A stretch of 30,330 nt of DNA, from contig JAGLDB010000004.1 of NCBI GenBank assembly GCA_023145935.1, positions 1 through 30,330 on the forward strand. The letters are read 5' to 3'. Below are positions 7,418 to 15,322 of this stretch, in pieces; positions within the stretch are counted from its first letter, which is position 1, and every line of letters begins with the position of its first letter. The translations under genes and the position numbers were made by a program. This DNA comes from Candidatus Sabulitectum sp. Lineage in GTDB: Bacteria > Fermentibacterota > Fermentibacteria > Fermentibacterales > Fermentibacteraceae. The notes beneath the pieces are model-generated. The model did not search any database, had not been told where the DNA came from, and was given only the letters and a program-made list of their open reading frames with translations.

Positions 7418-9180
7418 TGCTGTTTAAAGGTATTCCAGCTTCGCATGGTATCGCCATAGGACCTGCTTTCCTACTAAAAGTCGAAGAGTTGAATCATGCC
7501 CGGAGAACTTTTGATACCGCCAATGAGGCTGATCAGGAATTAAAACGGTTTAAACAGGCAATTTATGCGGTCCGCCATGATCTGGAAAACATAGCAGACT
7601 CCATGGGAGATGTTGTGGAGGGAAGACAGATTCTTGAATTCCTTCTTCTTCTTCTTCAGGATCCAACCATCAACAAAGAAGTAGAGAGCTTGATCCTTTC
7701 CAGTAGAGTTAATGCCGAGTACGCTGTAAGTACAGTATTGCGCGGTGTTATGGAAAAATTCGAAGTTATGGCAGATCCCTACATACGCGAGAGAGTGGCA
7801 GATGTGAGGGATGTGGGGCGAAGGGTTATTGAGAAACTCACAGGAACAGAGAAAGAAGTGCTGAAGAATCTTGATCATCCTGTTGTTCTTATAGCAAAAG
7901 ATCTTGACCCTTCAGAAACAGCCGGTCTCAAGCCCGGTCAGGTTCTGGCTTTTGTGACCGATATGGGTGGAAGAACATCTCACACAACAATTCTTGCCAG
8001 GGCTCTTGGAATTCCAGCAGTTGTAGGTCTTCAAAGTGTCACTTCAGAGATAAACCCCAGGGACATTATGATCGTGGACGGCACTCATGGCCATGTAATA
8101 GTAAACCCCACAGAGAAGGAACTTGATTACTACAGGGATGTGAGACGCAGATTCCAGGAAGCGGAGAGTATTCTTCAGCGGATGAACCCCGGGCCGGCAG
8201 TAACAGAAGACGGTGTGAAGTTTGAGCTTGCGGCCAACATCGAACTTCCTCATGAAGTTGAGCTGGTAAAAAAGCTGGGAGCCGATGGAATTGGTCTCTT
8301 CAGAACCGAATTTCTACGGCTGATCCAGGAAAATGGAGAGAACGAGGAAGATCATTTTGAGATATACAGCAAGATCGCCAGGGAGCTCAAGCCCAAGACG
8401 GTAATAATCAGAACTTACGATATGGGCGGTGATAAGTTCAGAACAGGGCTGGATACCACCAGAGAGGCCAATCCGTTCCTGGGGTATCGTGCCGTGCGGA
8501 TTGGTCTTGACCGACCTGAAGAGTTTTCTGTACAACTTCGTGCTATTCTGAGAGCTTCAGTTCATGGGAATGTACGGCTTATGTTTCCTATGGTAACCCA
8601 TGTAGAGCAGATCAGAAGACTCAGGGATCTGCTGAAAATGGTTCAGAACGACCTTGAATCTCATGGGATTCCATTCGATAAAAATATGCAGGTAGGGATC
8701 ATGGTTGAAACCCCGGCTACAGTCATTGCTCTGGATCTGATGCTGCCCTATGTTGATTTTGTCTCAATTGGCACAAATGATCTTACCCAGTACACACTGG
8801 CTGTGGATAGAGGGAACCCCAAAGTGGCGGATCTTTACGATTCCTTTCATCCAGCAGTTCTGAGGCAGATCGATTCCGTTGTAAGAACCTGCCATTCCCG
8901 GAACAAATGGGTCGGGATCTGTGGTTCAATGGCTGGTGATCCACTTGCAGTTCCTCTTCTGATTGGTCTTGGTGTGGATGAACTCAGCGTTGCACCCTCG
9001 TTGATCCCTGACGTTAAGAAAATGATAGCAGTTGTTACTACTTATGCTGCACAGGAAATGGCGGAGAAGTCTCTTTCGATGGAAACCGGGCTACGGGTCA
9101 GAGCCCTTGTTCACTCTTATGTAATTGGCAAATACCCTGAAATTCTGCTTGATGAGAATGACTGGAATACTGGAGGCTGA
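7417..9180 (+). CDS. ptsI: PTS enzyme I (phosphoenolpyruvate-protein phosphotransferase)
   Basis: Enzyme I autophosphorylates from phosphoenolpyruvate and passes the phosphate to HPr. 587 residues, full length. The N-terminal HPr-binding helical domain is followed by the phosphohistidine domain with His189 in GGRTSHTTILARALGIP, the same residue number as in E. coli enzyme I. The C-terminal PEP-binding barrel shows GIGLFRTEFL, the segment IMVETPA, SIGTNDLTQYTLAVDRGN and the active-site Cys in GICGSMAGDP. It starts in a TAATG overlap with ptsH, so it is cotranslated. With hprK and ptsH it makes a complete upstream phosphorelay whose acceptor proteins must be encoded elsewhere. The next gene begins two bases after its stop. 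Confidence 0.96.
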   Translation: MLFKGIPASHGIAIGPAFLLKVEELNHARRTFDTANEADQELKRFKQAIYAVRHDLENIADSMGDVVEGRQILEFLLLLLQDPTINKEVESLILSSRVNAEYAVSTVLRGVMEKFEVMADPYIRERVADVRDVGRRVIEKLTGTEKEVLKNLDHPVVLIAKDLDPSETAGLKPGQVLAFVTDMGGRTSHTTILARALGIPAVVGLQSVTSEINPRDIMIVDGTHGHVIVNPTEKELDYYRDVRRRFQEAESILQRMNPGPAVTEDGVKFELAANIELPHEVELVKKLGADGIGLFRTEFLRLIQENGENEEDHFEIYSKIARELKPKTVIIRTYDMGGDKFRTGLDTTREANPFLGYRAVRIGLDRPEEFSVQLRAILRASVHGNVRLMFPMVTHVEQIRRLRDLLKMVQNDLESHGIPFDKNMQVGIMVETPATVIALDLMLPYVDFVSIGTNDLTQYTLAVDRGNPKVADLYDSFHPAVLRQIDSVVRTCHSRNKWVGICGSMAGDPLAVPLLIGLGVDELSVAPSLIPDVKKMIAVVTTYAAQEMAEKSLSMETGLRVRALVHSYVIGKYPEILLDENDWNTGG

Positions 9181-9181
9181 C

Positions 9182-10162
9182 ATGCACTGTATAATCCCCG
9201 CAGCAGGAAAAGGAACAAGAATGAGACCACTTACATGGTCTACTCCGAAGCCGCTTATTCCTGTTGCCGGTCGCCCTATACTGGCACACGTTATTGATTC
9301 ACTGCTGGAGGCCGATGTTGATCACATAACACTTATTGTGGGCTACCTGGGTGACATTATTGTTTCCTGGGCAAGATCAGCTTACCCGGATATAAGAATT
9401 GACTTTGCTTTGCAGGAAGAGGCTGATGGCCTGGCTTCAGCAGTGCTTCTTGCAGATCGTTTTTTAGATAACGGCCCTGCAATGATAGCTCTTGGGGACA
9501 CTCTTTTTTCAGCAGACCTTTCAGTTCTCAAGGGCGAAAAAAGAAACATGATAGTAACATCACCGGTGGATGATCCTTCCAGTTTCGGAGTTGTGATCAT
9601 GGATGGAAACCGTGTTACTGAGTTGATAGAGAAGCCTTATGAACCCGTAAGCAATCTTGCTATTGTGGGCGTTTACTATTTTGCCAGTGGTAGAAAATTG
9701 ATGAAATACTGCAGAGAATTGAAAGAAAAGAACATAAGAACAAGAGGGGAGTACCAGCTTACTGATGCCATGCAGCTCATGGTTCAGAACGGTGAGCCAT
9801 TCGGTGTTCTTGATATTGACGGCTGGTATGACTGCGGTAAACCCGAGACTCTTTTAGAAACCAACAGAGAGCTGCTGGATAAGAATGGAGGTTTCGGTTC
9901 CCCTCTTCTGAAAAACTCTGTGGTTATTGAACCCTGTTTTTTTGGAGAAGGTACTGTGATTACGAATTCTGTAGTAGGCCCATGGTTCTCAGGAGGCGCT
10001 GATGTTCGTATTGAAGACGCAAGAATTACAAACACCATCGCCGGTGCAGGTTCGGATATTAGAAGAGTAGTGTTAGCAGAAACGGTTACAGGAGAAAGAT
10101 CTACTATACATGGTTCCCTTTTGAGAACATACATTGGCGACGATTCTGTTGCGGAGATATAA
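9182..10162 (+). CDS. Sugar-1-phosphate nucleotidylyltransferase with left-handed beta-helix tail
   Basis: Makes an NDP-sugar from a sugar 1-phosphate and an NTP, for use by glycosyltransferases. About 326 residues. The N-terminal Rossmann-like nucleotidyltransferase domain has AAGKGTRMRPLT and TPKPLIPVAGRPI (about 7-33), LGDTLFS, RGEYQLTDAM and GWYDCGKPETLLETN. This pattern is closest to long-type glucose-1-phosphate thymidylyltransferases and archaeal-style bifunctional relatives. The last ~80 residues show hexapeptide-like repeats (IEPCFFGEGTVITNSVVG and similar) of a left-handed beta helix. The start at 9182 has GGAGG five bases upstream. The longer frame from 9125 would overlap ptsI and lacks family support. 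Two GT4 genes follow and probably use its product. The exact sugar and base cannot be told from sequence alone. Confidence 0.88.
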   Translation: MHCIIPAAGKGTRMRPLTWSTPKPLIPVAGRPILAHVIDSLLEADVDHITLIVGYLGDIIVSWARSAYPDIRIDFALQEEADGLASAVLLADRFLDNGPAMIALGDTLFSADLSVLKGEKRNMIVTSPVDDPSSFGVVIMDGNRVTELIEKPYEPVSNLAIVGVYYFASGRKLMKYCRELKEKNIRTRGEYQLTDAMQLMVQNGEPFGVLDIDGWYDCGKPETLLETNRELLDKNGGFGSPLLKNSVVIEPCFFGEGTVITNSVVGPWFSGGADVRIEDARITNTIAGAGSDIRRVVLAETVTGERSTIHGSLLRTYIGDDSVAEI

Positions 10163-11171
10163 CAAAAGGATTGGTCTTTACGCATCTTCATCTGCAAATC
10201 GCGGAGGTACCGGTGTTTACACAAAAAGACTGATCGCCGGATTCCAGGAAGCCGGAATATCTGAGGTCGTACCACTGGGTTCGGAAAATCACGGGACTGT
10301 TGCGAAGTTGATCTCAGAGCACCTGTCAATTCCTCGAATGGTGAGGAAAACAGGTTTTGATCTTCTGCACCTTCCTGCATTTGGTGGAAGAACTGTTTCC
10401 GGGATACCTTACGCAGTCACAGTTCATGACATGGCATTCATGGCCCGGCGGGACTGGTTTCCGTCACTCAGGTCCATTTACTACAGATATCATTTTCCCA
10501 GGGTGGCCCGCAATGCATCAGTAATTATTGCCGACAGTGATTTCACCGTTTCTGAGATAAGAAAATATCTCGGTCTTGAAGCACACAGAGTCTACCTGTC
10601 AGCACCGGCGAATGTCGCGAATGAATCTGTATTCCGGCGGGCTTTTGATATACAGGGAGAATACATTCTTTCCACCGGTACAATTGAGCCCAGAAAGAAC
10701 ATTGATGCTCTTCTGGCTGCCTGGCTCGTGATAAAGGAAACTCATCCTGAACTGACACTGGTTGTGGCGGGAAGATGGGGATGGGGACACAGGAAGACGA
10801 AACTTGCGCTCGCAAACACTCCCGGAGTGAGATGGGTTGGGTCCATAGCTGACAATTTACTGATGAGTGCCTTTTCAGGAACAAAATTACTGGTCTACCC
10901 ATCGTTGTACGAAGGATTCGGCCTTCCGCCCCTGGAGGCAGCAGCGTCAGGTGTTCCGTTTGTTATAGGGCCATCCGAAACGCTCTACGAGATCTTTGCT
11001 TCTATGGCCGCCGGCGTGTCCGGTGAAAGCCATTTGTCAATTGCACAAGCGGTTCTTCATGCTCTGGAGAAGAGGTCAGATCCAAATGAACTGCGGGAAT
11101 TTGCAGCACAATTCACCCATGCGAGAATGGCAGTGAACACATACAGGATTTATGGAAAGGCATTTCGATGA
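10134..11171 (+). CDS. GT4-family glycosyltransferase (first of two)
   Basis: A GT-B fold glycosyltransferase of family 4, cytoplasmic or membrane-associated, moving a sugar from a nucleotide donor. Up to 345 residues. The N-terminal half begins near RIGLYASSSANRGGTGVYTK, the acceptor-side glycine-rich loop. The C-terminal half has STGTIEPRKNIDALLAAW, VVAGRWGWGH, and the donor-site motif YEGFGLPPLEAAASGVP. The start is uncertain: TTG at 10134 overlaps the previous gene by 29 bases, TTG at 10149 is also in frame, and homology begins around 10167. The 3' end overlaps the next GT4 in an ATGA. The similarity to mannosyltransferase-like GT4 enzymes is general and does not fix the substrate. Confidence 0.88.
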   Translation: MATILLRRYNKRIGLYASSSANRGGTGVYTKRLIAGFQEAGISEVVPLGSENHGTVAKLISEHLSIPRMVRKTGFDLLHLPAFGGRTVSGIPYAVTVHDMAFMARRDWFPSLRSIYYRYHFPRVARNASVIIADSDFTVSEIRKYLGLEAHRVYLSAPANVANESVFRRAFDIQGEYILSTGTIEPRKNIDALLAAWLVIKETHPELTLVVAGRWGWGHRKTKLALANTPGVRWVGSIADNLLMSAFSGTKLLVYPSLYEGFGLPPLEAAASGVPFVIGPSETLYEIFASMAAGVSGESHLSIAQAVLHALEKRSDPNELREFAAQFTHARMAVNTYRIYGKAFR

Positions 11172-12241
11172 AAATCCTGCAGGTTTACAAAGATGTTTTT
11201 CCTGAGATCAGTGGCGGAATTGAAAGGTATCTCCACGACCTGTCTCTTTTTCTGAAAAGCAGAGGACATCACATAGAGATTCTTGTTGCAGGCGGGGAAG
11301 ATCGGATCGTAGACGGACTTAAAGTGTCCGGAATGTATTCACCTGTAAGAATACTGTCTAATCCTGTTGTTCCAGGCTTCACCGGGTTTCTTTCTGATAC
11401 AGATGCTGATGTCATACATTTTCATCTGCCATTACCAGCGGCGGTTATGGCCTGGGCACTTGTTAAAAATAAAAAGCGGAAACCCTATATAGTTACATAC
11501 CATAGCGATATTGTTCGTCAGTCTTTTGTAATGCCGATTTACGGACCGATTCTGAAAAGATTCCTTCAGGGAGCTGCAAAGGTAATTGCCACATCAGAGA
11601 AGTACATCAGAACTTCACGATTTTTAAGAGAACTGGACAATTCGAAGGCAATTCCCATCGGAGTGGATCTTGACAAGTTCAAACCCGACATAAATGCCAG
11701 GAAGGATTACTACCTTTTTGTAGGAAGATTTAGAAAATACAAAGGAATTTTCGTTCTTCTGAAGGCTTGGGAGAAAATGAGCAATCCTCCCGGTCTGATC
11801 CTTGCAGGTGGAGGTGGACTGATCACAAAGATAAGAGCCTTCATAAGAAAGAACAAACTGCCGGTAACCATTGTTGTTGATGTCAGCGACCATGAACTAA
11901 TCAGTCTTTATCAGGGGGCAAGGGCATTGATCCTTCCTTCCATCCAGCGGAGTGAAGCGTACGGTATGGTTCAGGTGGAAGCCATGGCATGCGGAACCGC
12001 TCTTATCAGCAGCGATCTGCCCACAGGTGTCTCCTGGGTGAACAGGAACAATGAAACCGGGCTGCATTTTACCACTGGAGATCCTGCAGCACTTTGCGAT
12101 TGTGTGGTCGAGCTTGAGGAATCACCTGATACCAGGGAAATGATGTACTTGAATTCAAGAAAGAGGGCTGAGCGTTTCTTTCACAGTACAACTCTTTTTC
12201 GGGATGTGGAAGAATGCCTGATAAACGCAATAGAGAACTGA
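11168..12241 (+). CDS. GT4-family glycosyltransferase (second of two)
   Basis: Another GT-B, GT4-type glycosyltransferase, 357 residues. The N-terminal MKILQVYKDVFPEISGGIER carries the conserved GGIER acceptor loop. IHFHLPLPA and TYHSDIVRQ follow. The donor domain has PIGVDLDKFKP, LFVGRFRKYKGIFVLLKAW, LAGGGG, and SEAYGMVQVEAMACGTALIS, where the usual E(x7)E pair is represented by Glu residues in SEAYG and VQVEA. It starts in an ATGA overlap with the previous GT4 and its end overlaps the next membrane gene by 28 bases. The two GT4 proteins are clearly different from each other, so they likely add successive sugars to one glycan or lipid carrier. Acceptor and donor are unknown. Confidence 0.9.
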   Translation: MKILQVYKDVFPEISGGIERYLHDLSLFLKSRGHHIEILVAGGEDRIVDGLKVSGMYSPVRILSNPVVPGFTGFLSDTDADVIHFHLPLPAAVMAWALVKNKKRKPYIVTYHSDIVRQSFVMPIYGPILKRFLQGAAKVIATSEKYIRTSRFLRELDNSKAIPIGVDLDKFKPDINARKDYYLFVGRFRKYKGIFVLLKAWEKMSNPPGLILAGGGGLITKIRAFIRKNKLPVTIVVDVSDHELISLYQGARALILPSIQRSEAYGMVQVEAMACGTALISSDLPTGVSWVNRNNETGLHFTTGDPAALCDCVVELEESPDTREMMYLNSRKRAERFFHSTTLFRDVEECLINAIEN

Positions 12242-12732
12242 CCGTTCTGATTCTTTTGGCTACTGCGCTTGGTGTGGTGGACAGCCTTATACCAAGACCG
12301 GTTCCTTTCATGAAGCTCGGGCTTGCAAATGTAACTGCGGTAATTGCCGTGGTCAGGTTCGGATTTGTAAAAACACTTGAATTGAATCTCCTCAGGGCTC
12401 TTGCTGTAGCGTTGATAACAGGTCTGCTGGCAACTCCTGCTTTTCTTCTCTCTGTTTCCGGTGCATTTGCCAGTGCTGTAACAATGGGGTTGCTTAGAAG
12501 GTTGCTACAGGATAAATTATCAATGGCAGGGTTATCCATGGCGGGGGCTGTGGTTTCTCTGTGGGGACAACTTTTTGTGGCCAGTCTGATACTCACGGGA
12601 CTTCCGTTGCAGAATATTGTATTATTGCTCACTGCGTGGGGTATTGTTTCAGGCGGGGCAGTGGGTTTGCTGGCACAGAAAGCCATGAGTACCATGGGTA
12701 AAACTGAAGCATTGCGTAAGCTGGAGGGTTAG
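12214..12732 (+). CDS. Gx transporter family membrane protein (Hpre_diP_synt_I-like)
   Basis: A 172-residue integral membrane protein with about five hydrophobic helices. The opening RELTVLILLATALGVVDSLI followed by RPVPFMKLGLANV matches the family once called heptaprenyl diphosphate synthase component I and now often called Gx transporter. Its real substrate is not established, though the fold resembles small-molecule uptake (ECF S-like) proteins. Basic residues flank the helices in the usual way. It overlaps the end of the second GT4 gene by 28 bases and is followed 30 bases later by a DUF4321 protein. In other bacteria relatives often sit next to a NusG-domain II protein, which I do not see here. 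Confidence 0.8.
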   Translation: MPDKRNRELTVLILLATALGVVDSLIPRPVPFMKLGLANVTAVIAVVRFGFVKTLELNLLRALAVALITGLLATPAFLLSVSGAFASAVTMGLLRRLLQDKLSMAGLSMAGAVVSLWGQLFVASLILTGLPLQNIVLLLTAWGIVSGGAVGLLAQKAMSTMGKTEALRKLEG

Positions 12733-12762
12733 ATTAAGATACATTGGTAGAAAGGAAGACTA

Positions 12763-13035
12763 TTGTTACACGGCAGGTCTACAGGGTTCTGGATCTTTCT
12801 TGCTCTGGCAGGTATGATGACTGGCACTGTATTTGGTGAAGCCGTTGCTGCTGTACTGCCGGATGGTTCTGTGGCACTGAGGCAGTTTTTCAGCGGCAGT
12901 GCAGAGTTTTCTATCGGTCCACTGGGGTTTGATATCTATATTCTCAGGTTCTATCTTGCCGTGATTGCAGTGAAGTTGAACATCATGACATTTGCAGGAC
13001 TTCTTGCGGTGGGTGTTCTTTATAAGTGGTTCTGA
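12763..13035 (+). CDS. DUF4321-type small membrane protein
   Basis: A 90-residue protein with an N-terminal helix (FWIFLALAGMMTGTVFGEAV) and one or two more hydrophobic stretches ending IMTFAGLLAVGVLYKWF. The middle FSIGPLGFDIYILRF and the overall layout fit the DUF4321 family, which has no known function. Start is TTG at 12763 with AAGGAAG four to five bases upstream. It lies between the Gx-type membrane protein and tatA with short gaps on both sides, so it is probably cotranscribed with them. Nothing further can be said about its role from the sequence. Confidence 0.75.
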   Translation: MLHGRSTGFWIFLALAGMMTGTVFGEAVAAVLPDGSVALRQFFSGSAEFSIGPLGFDIYILRFYLAVIAVKLNIMTFAGLLAVGVLYKWF

Positions 13036-13055
13036 CACACTAGGGGGGGTTGATT

Positions 13056-13256
13056 TTGGGTCGTATCGGAACAACTGAGCTTGTATTGATTCTTGTGGTG
13101 CTTCTTTTGCTCTTCGGCGCAAAAAGAATTCCTGATATAGCCAGATCGGTTGGGAAATCCATGAGTCAGTTCAAAAAGGGTTTGAAAGATGTCGATATTA
13201 ATTCCGAAGAAGAAAATAAAGACCATGACGATAAAATAGAGCGGAACGGGGAGTGA
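13056..13256 (+). CDS. tatA: TatA/E-type twin-arginine translocase subunit
   Basis: TatA forms the protein-conducting part of the twin-arginine translocase, which exports folded proteins across the inner membrane. 66 residues from the preferred start: a short N-terminal helix (TTELVLILVVLLLLFG), the hinge FGAKRIPDIARSVGKSM and an amphipathic helix with Phe-Lys-Lys-Gly, then an acidic tail. The start is TTG at 13056, six bases after a run of seven G that serves as ribosome-binding site. The in-frame TTG at 13050 directly abuts that run and is unlikely. No tatB or tatC is beside it, so those must lie elsewhere. It is followed six bases later by an MglA-like gene. Confidence 0.88.
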   Translation: MGRIGTTELVLILVVLLLLFGAKRIPDIARSVGKSMSQFKKGLKDVDINSEEENKDHDDKIERNGE

Positions 13257-13262
13257 TTCTGT

Positions 13263-13865
13263 ATGGCAACTGTTAGCTACAGCGCAAAAGAAATTGACTG
13301 CAAGATTGTCTATGCAGGTCCTGGATTATCTGGAAAAACGACAAATGTCAAGTACATTCACGGGCAAGTGGCATCAGTTTCTCGCGGGAAACTGATTTCT
13401 CTCGCCGCCGGCAACGACAGAACTCTGTTTTTTGATTTTCTTCCCCTGGACTCAGGTGAGATCAACGGTTTCAAGATTCGTCTTCACCTCTACAGTGTCC
13501 CCGGGCAGGCCATGTATTCCGATAGTCGAAGGCTTATACTCCAGGGAGTGGACGGGATCGTTTTTGTGGCTGATTCGCAGGAATCAAGAATGGATGCCAA
13601 CATTGCCAGCCTGAGAGACCTCAAGGAGAATCTCCGCAGTCAGAGACGGAAAGGCGTTAGTCTTATCCTTCAGTGCAACAAGAGAGATCTTCACGATGCG
13701 ATTCCTGTTTCTGAGATTGTCAGAGAGCTGGGGCTGTCGAGGGTTCCTTGTCTTGAGTCAATAGCGTCTGACGGGAAGGGCGTTTTTGAAACTTTGCGCA
13801 GAGTAAGTCGAATGGTTATCGGAAGACTGCACAGACAATTTGAAATACTGGAGGGGAGGGCCTGA
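13263..13865 (+). CDS. MglA-like Ras-family GTPase, copy 1
   Basis: MglA proteins are bacterial Ras-like GTPases that set cell polarity and, in Myxococcus, drive gliding and pilus switching. 200 residues. P-loop GPGLSGKTT (19-27), the catalytic Arg53 in NDRTLFFDFLP, the switch II SVPGQ with Gln82, FVADSQESRMDAN, and base-specificity motif NKRD. Arg53 and Gln82 fall at the same numbers as the residues described for M. xanthus MglA, so GTP hydrolysis should be competent when a partner is bound. Upstream GGGGAG is nine bases from the ATG. It ends in a TGATG overlap with the 485-residue membrane protein, a likely effector or membrane anchor. No MglB (roadblock GAP) gene is adjacent. The product is clear; the process it controls is not. 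Confidence 0.92.
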   Translation: MATVSYSAKEIDCKIVYAGPGLSGKTTNVKYIHGQVASVSRGKLISLAAGNDRTLFFDFLPLDSGEINGFKIRLHLYSVPGQAMYSDSRRLILQGVDGIVFVADSQESRMDANIASLRDLKENLRSQRRKGVSLILQCNKRDLHDAIPVSEIVRELGLSRVPCLESIASDGKGVFETLRRVSRMVIGRLHRQFEILEGRA

Positions 13866-15322
13866 TGGCCGATTCATTCGTTGATCTGCTGCTTGTTAGA
13901 CTTGGCAAGGAAGAAGAAAAAAAGAAAGTTCTGAAACTTCTAATTGCAAATCTTGACCTTTCTGTTACTGAAGCTGAGAGTGCGGTAAACAATTCTCCAT
14001 CAGTTATAAGAGAAGCTGTATCCATGAATGAAGCAAGAGCAATTCAGAAAGATCTGTACCCTTATATTGATCTGCTCCCAAGGCTTGAGGATGAAACAAT
14101 TCCTGAGAAAACAACTGATGAGGAAGAGGTGGCTGAAGTCAAACCTGATGGTCCGTCAGTCGAAGAGGAAAAAGATTCATCTGATTTTGTAGTTGAAGAC
14201 AACATTCATGATTATGCGGATGACGGTATTGAGAACGATTCCGATGTTGATGTCCAAGAGGAAGAAGATGAAGAAACCATCATCATAACAACAGCAAGTG
14301 AAGAGATACTTTCAACGAACAGGTGTCATATCTGCGGAAGAACTCCCACTGACGGAGAAAGACTTGCACCGTGTAGAACATGCGGCAAGCTTACATGCAG
14401 GACATGCTTTGATAGAATCGCTCATGTGTGCAATCACTGTGCGAACGAAGGTAAAACCGTTGACAGGGTTAATGAAGGAATGGGCACCGACTCACAGGAA
14501 GGCCTTGAATTCGATACCGAAGAAGAGCACGGGGAAAAATCCGATGAGCAGAAATCCGCCACAGGCAGAATTTTTGCAGCTGTTATTCTTTTTGTTCTTG
14601 CTCTTGCAGCTGTTTTTTACTTTCTGGATCCAATGGGGCTTTTCGGCGAGGAAGTCTATACTGATGAATCTCCAGTGGCCGACTCTGATTCTTCAGCATT
14701 AGAGTTTATTTCCGCGGATTCGATCCTGAACGAATCAGATACACCTGCAGACTCAACACTTATTGCTGAAGATCAATCAGATTCCACTTCAACTCCTGTT
14801 GATCCCATTGATATTGAAGACCAGTATGGCGTGATGTCCCTTGTTCTTCCTGCAGACTGCATTCCCGGCGAGAACAGCGAATCCATAAGTTTTCATCATG
14901 CGACTCCATCTGATGTGGATGCAGATATTCCTGTTCCGGAAAGCGAATTTCTTTTCGGCCAGTTGGAATTGATAGCTTCTTCTATTCCCATAGTCGTGGA
15001 TGACGGCGTTTTTCTTGTTTATTACGATACAACCAGCGTACTTGTTCTTGTTCTTCTTCATCCAGAGGAAACTGGTGCACGGATCGAGTTGATGCGTGAA
15101 GTTGCACTGTGGCTGGCTCCAAGCGGAATTGATCAGCTTGTGGTTATATACAGAGAAAACCGTTATCAGAACGCAATTGTATTAAGCCTGGTTCACCAAG
15201 CATTTTCTGATGTGGAGGGTGTTCTCAGTCCAAGTCAATTTCAAACTTTCTTAGGCTACAGAGACGATTCCTGGGAATCGATCAGAGGCCCTGTAACTCA
15301 GTGGCTTTCCAATATGGAATAG
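13865..15322 (+). CDS. Unknown 485-residue membrane protein: L7/L12-like domain, four-CxxC zinc module, one TM helix
   Basis: I do not recognise the whole protein. Residues 1-70 align without gaps with the C-terminal domain of ribosomal protein L7/L12 (VDLLLVRLGKEEEKKKVLKL and then EA..V...P....EAVS..EA). Residues 75-150 are very acidic. Residues 154-192 hold four CxxC pairs (154/157, 170/173, 178/181, 189/192) spaced like a two-zinc RING/FYVE-type cross-brace. A second acidic linker leads to a single membrane helix at about 233-254 (RIFAAVILFVLALAAVFYFL). An Asp/Ser-rich spacer and a C-terminal folded domain (about 360-485) follow. With no signal peptide, the zinc part should be cytoplasmic and the C-terminal part outside the inner membrane. 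It starts in a TGATG overlap with MglA1 and has GGAGGGGAGGG four bases upstream, so the two are produced together. Confidence 0.88.
   Translation: MADSFVDLLLVRLGKEEEKKKVLKLLIANLDLSVTEAESAVNNSPSVIREAVSMNEARAIQKDLYPYIDLLPRLEDETIPEKTTDEEEVAEVKPDGPSVEEEKDSSDFVVEDNIHDYADDGIENDSDVDVQEEEDEETIIITTASEEILSTNRCHICGRTPTDGERLAPCRTCGKLTCRTCFDRIAHVCNHCANEGKTVDRVNEGMGTDSQEGLEFDTEEEHGEKSDEQKSATGRIFAAVILFVLALAAVFYFLDPMGLFGEEVYTDESPVADSDSSALEFISADSILNESDTPADSTLIAEDQSDSTSTPVDPIDIEDQYGVMSLVLPADCIPGENSESISFHHATPSDVDADIPVPESEFLFGQLELIASSIPIVVDDGVFLVYYDTTSVLVLVLLHPEETGARIELMREVALWLAPSGIDQLVVIYRENRYQNAIVLSLVHQAFSDVEGVLSPSQFQTFLGYRDDSWESIRGPVTQWLSNME

Noticed and set aside
7639..7662. CTTCTT repeat as a microsatellite
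   Set aside because: It encodes the leucine run of a helix in enzyme I; a short in-frame repeat without other signs of variation.
9784..10380. 198-residue minus-strand frame
   Set aside because: Shadow of the nucleotidyltransferase and first GT4 genes, which have clear motifs on the other strand.
12069..12695. 208-residue minus-strand frame
   Set aside because: Antisense to the second GT4 and Gx-type genes; low-complexity Ser/Thr/Asn/Pro-rich sequence.
14792..15322. C-terminal part of the 485-residue protein as an MglB-like roadblock domain
   Set aside because: Some strand spacing is suggestive, but no roadblock motif can be seen by eye, and the part lies beyond the membrane helix, away from the GTPase.
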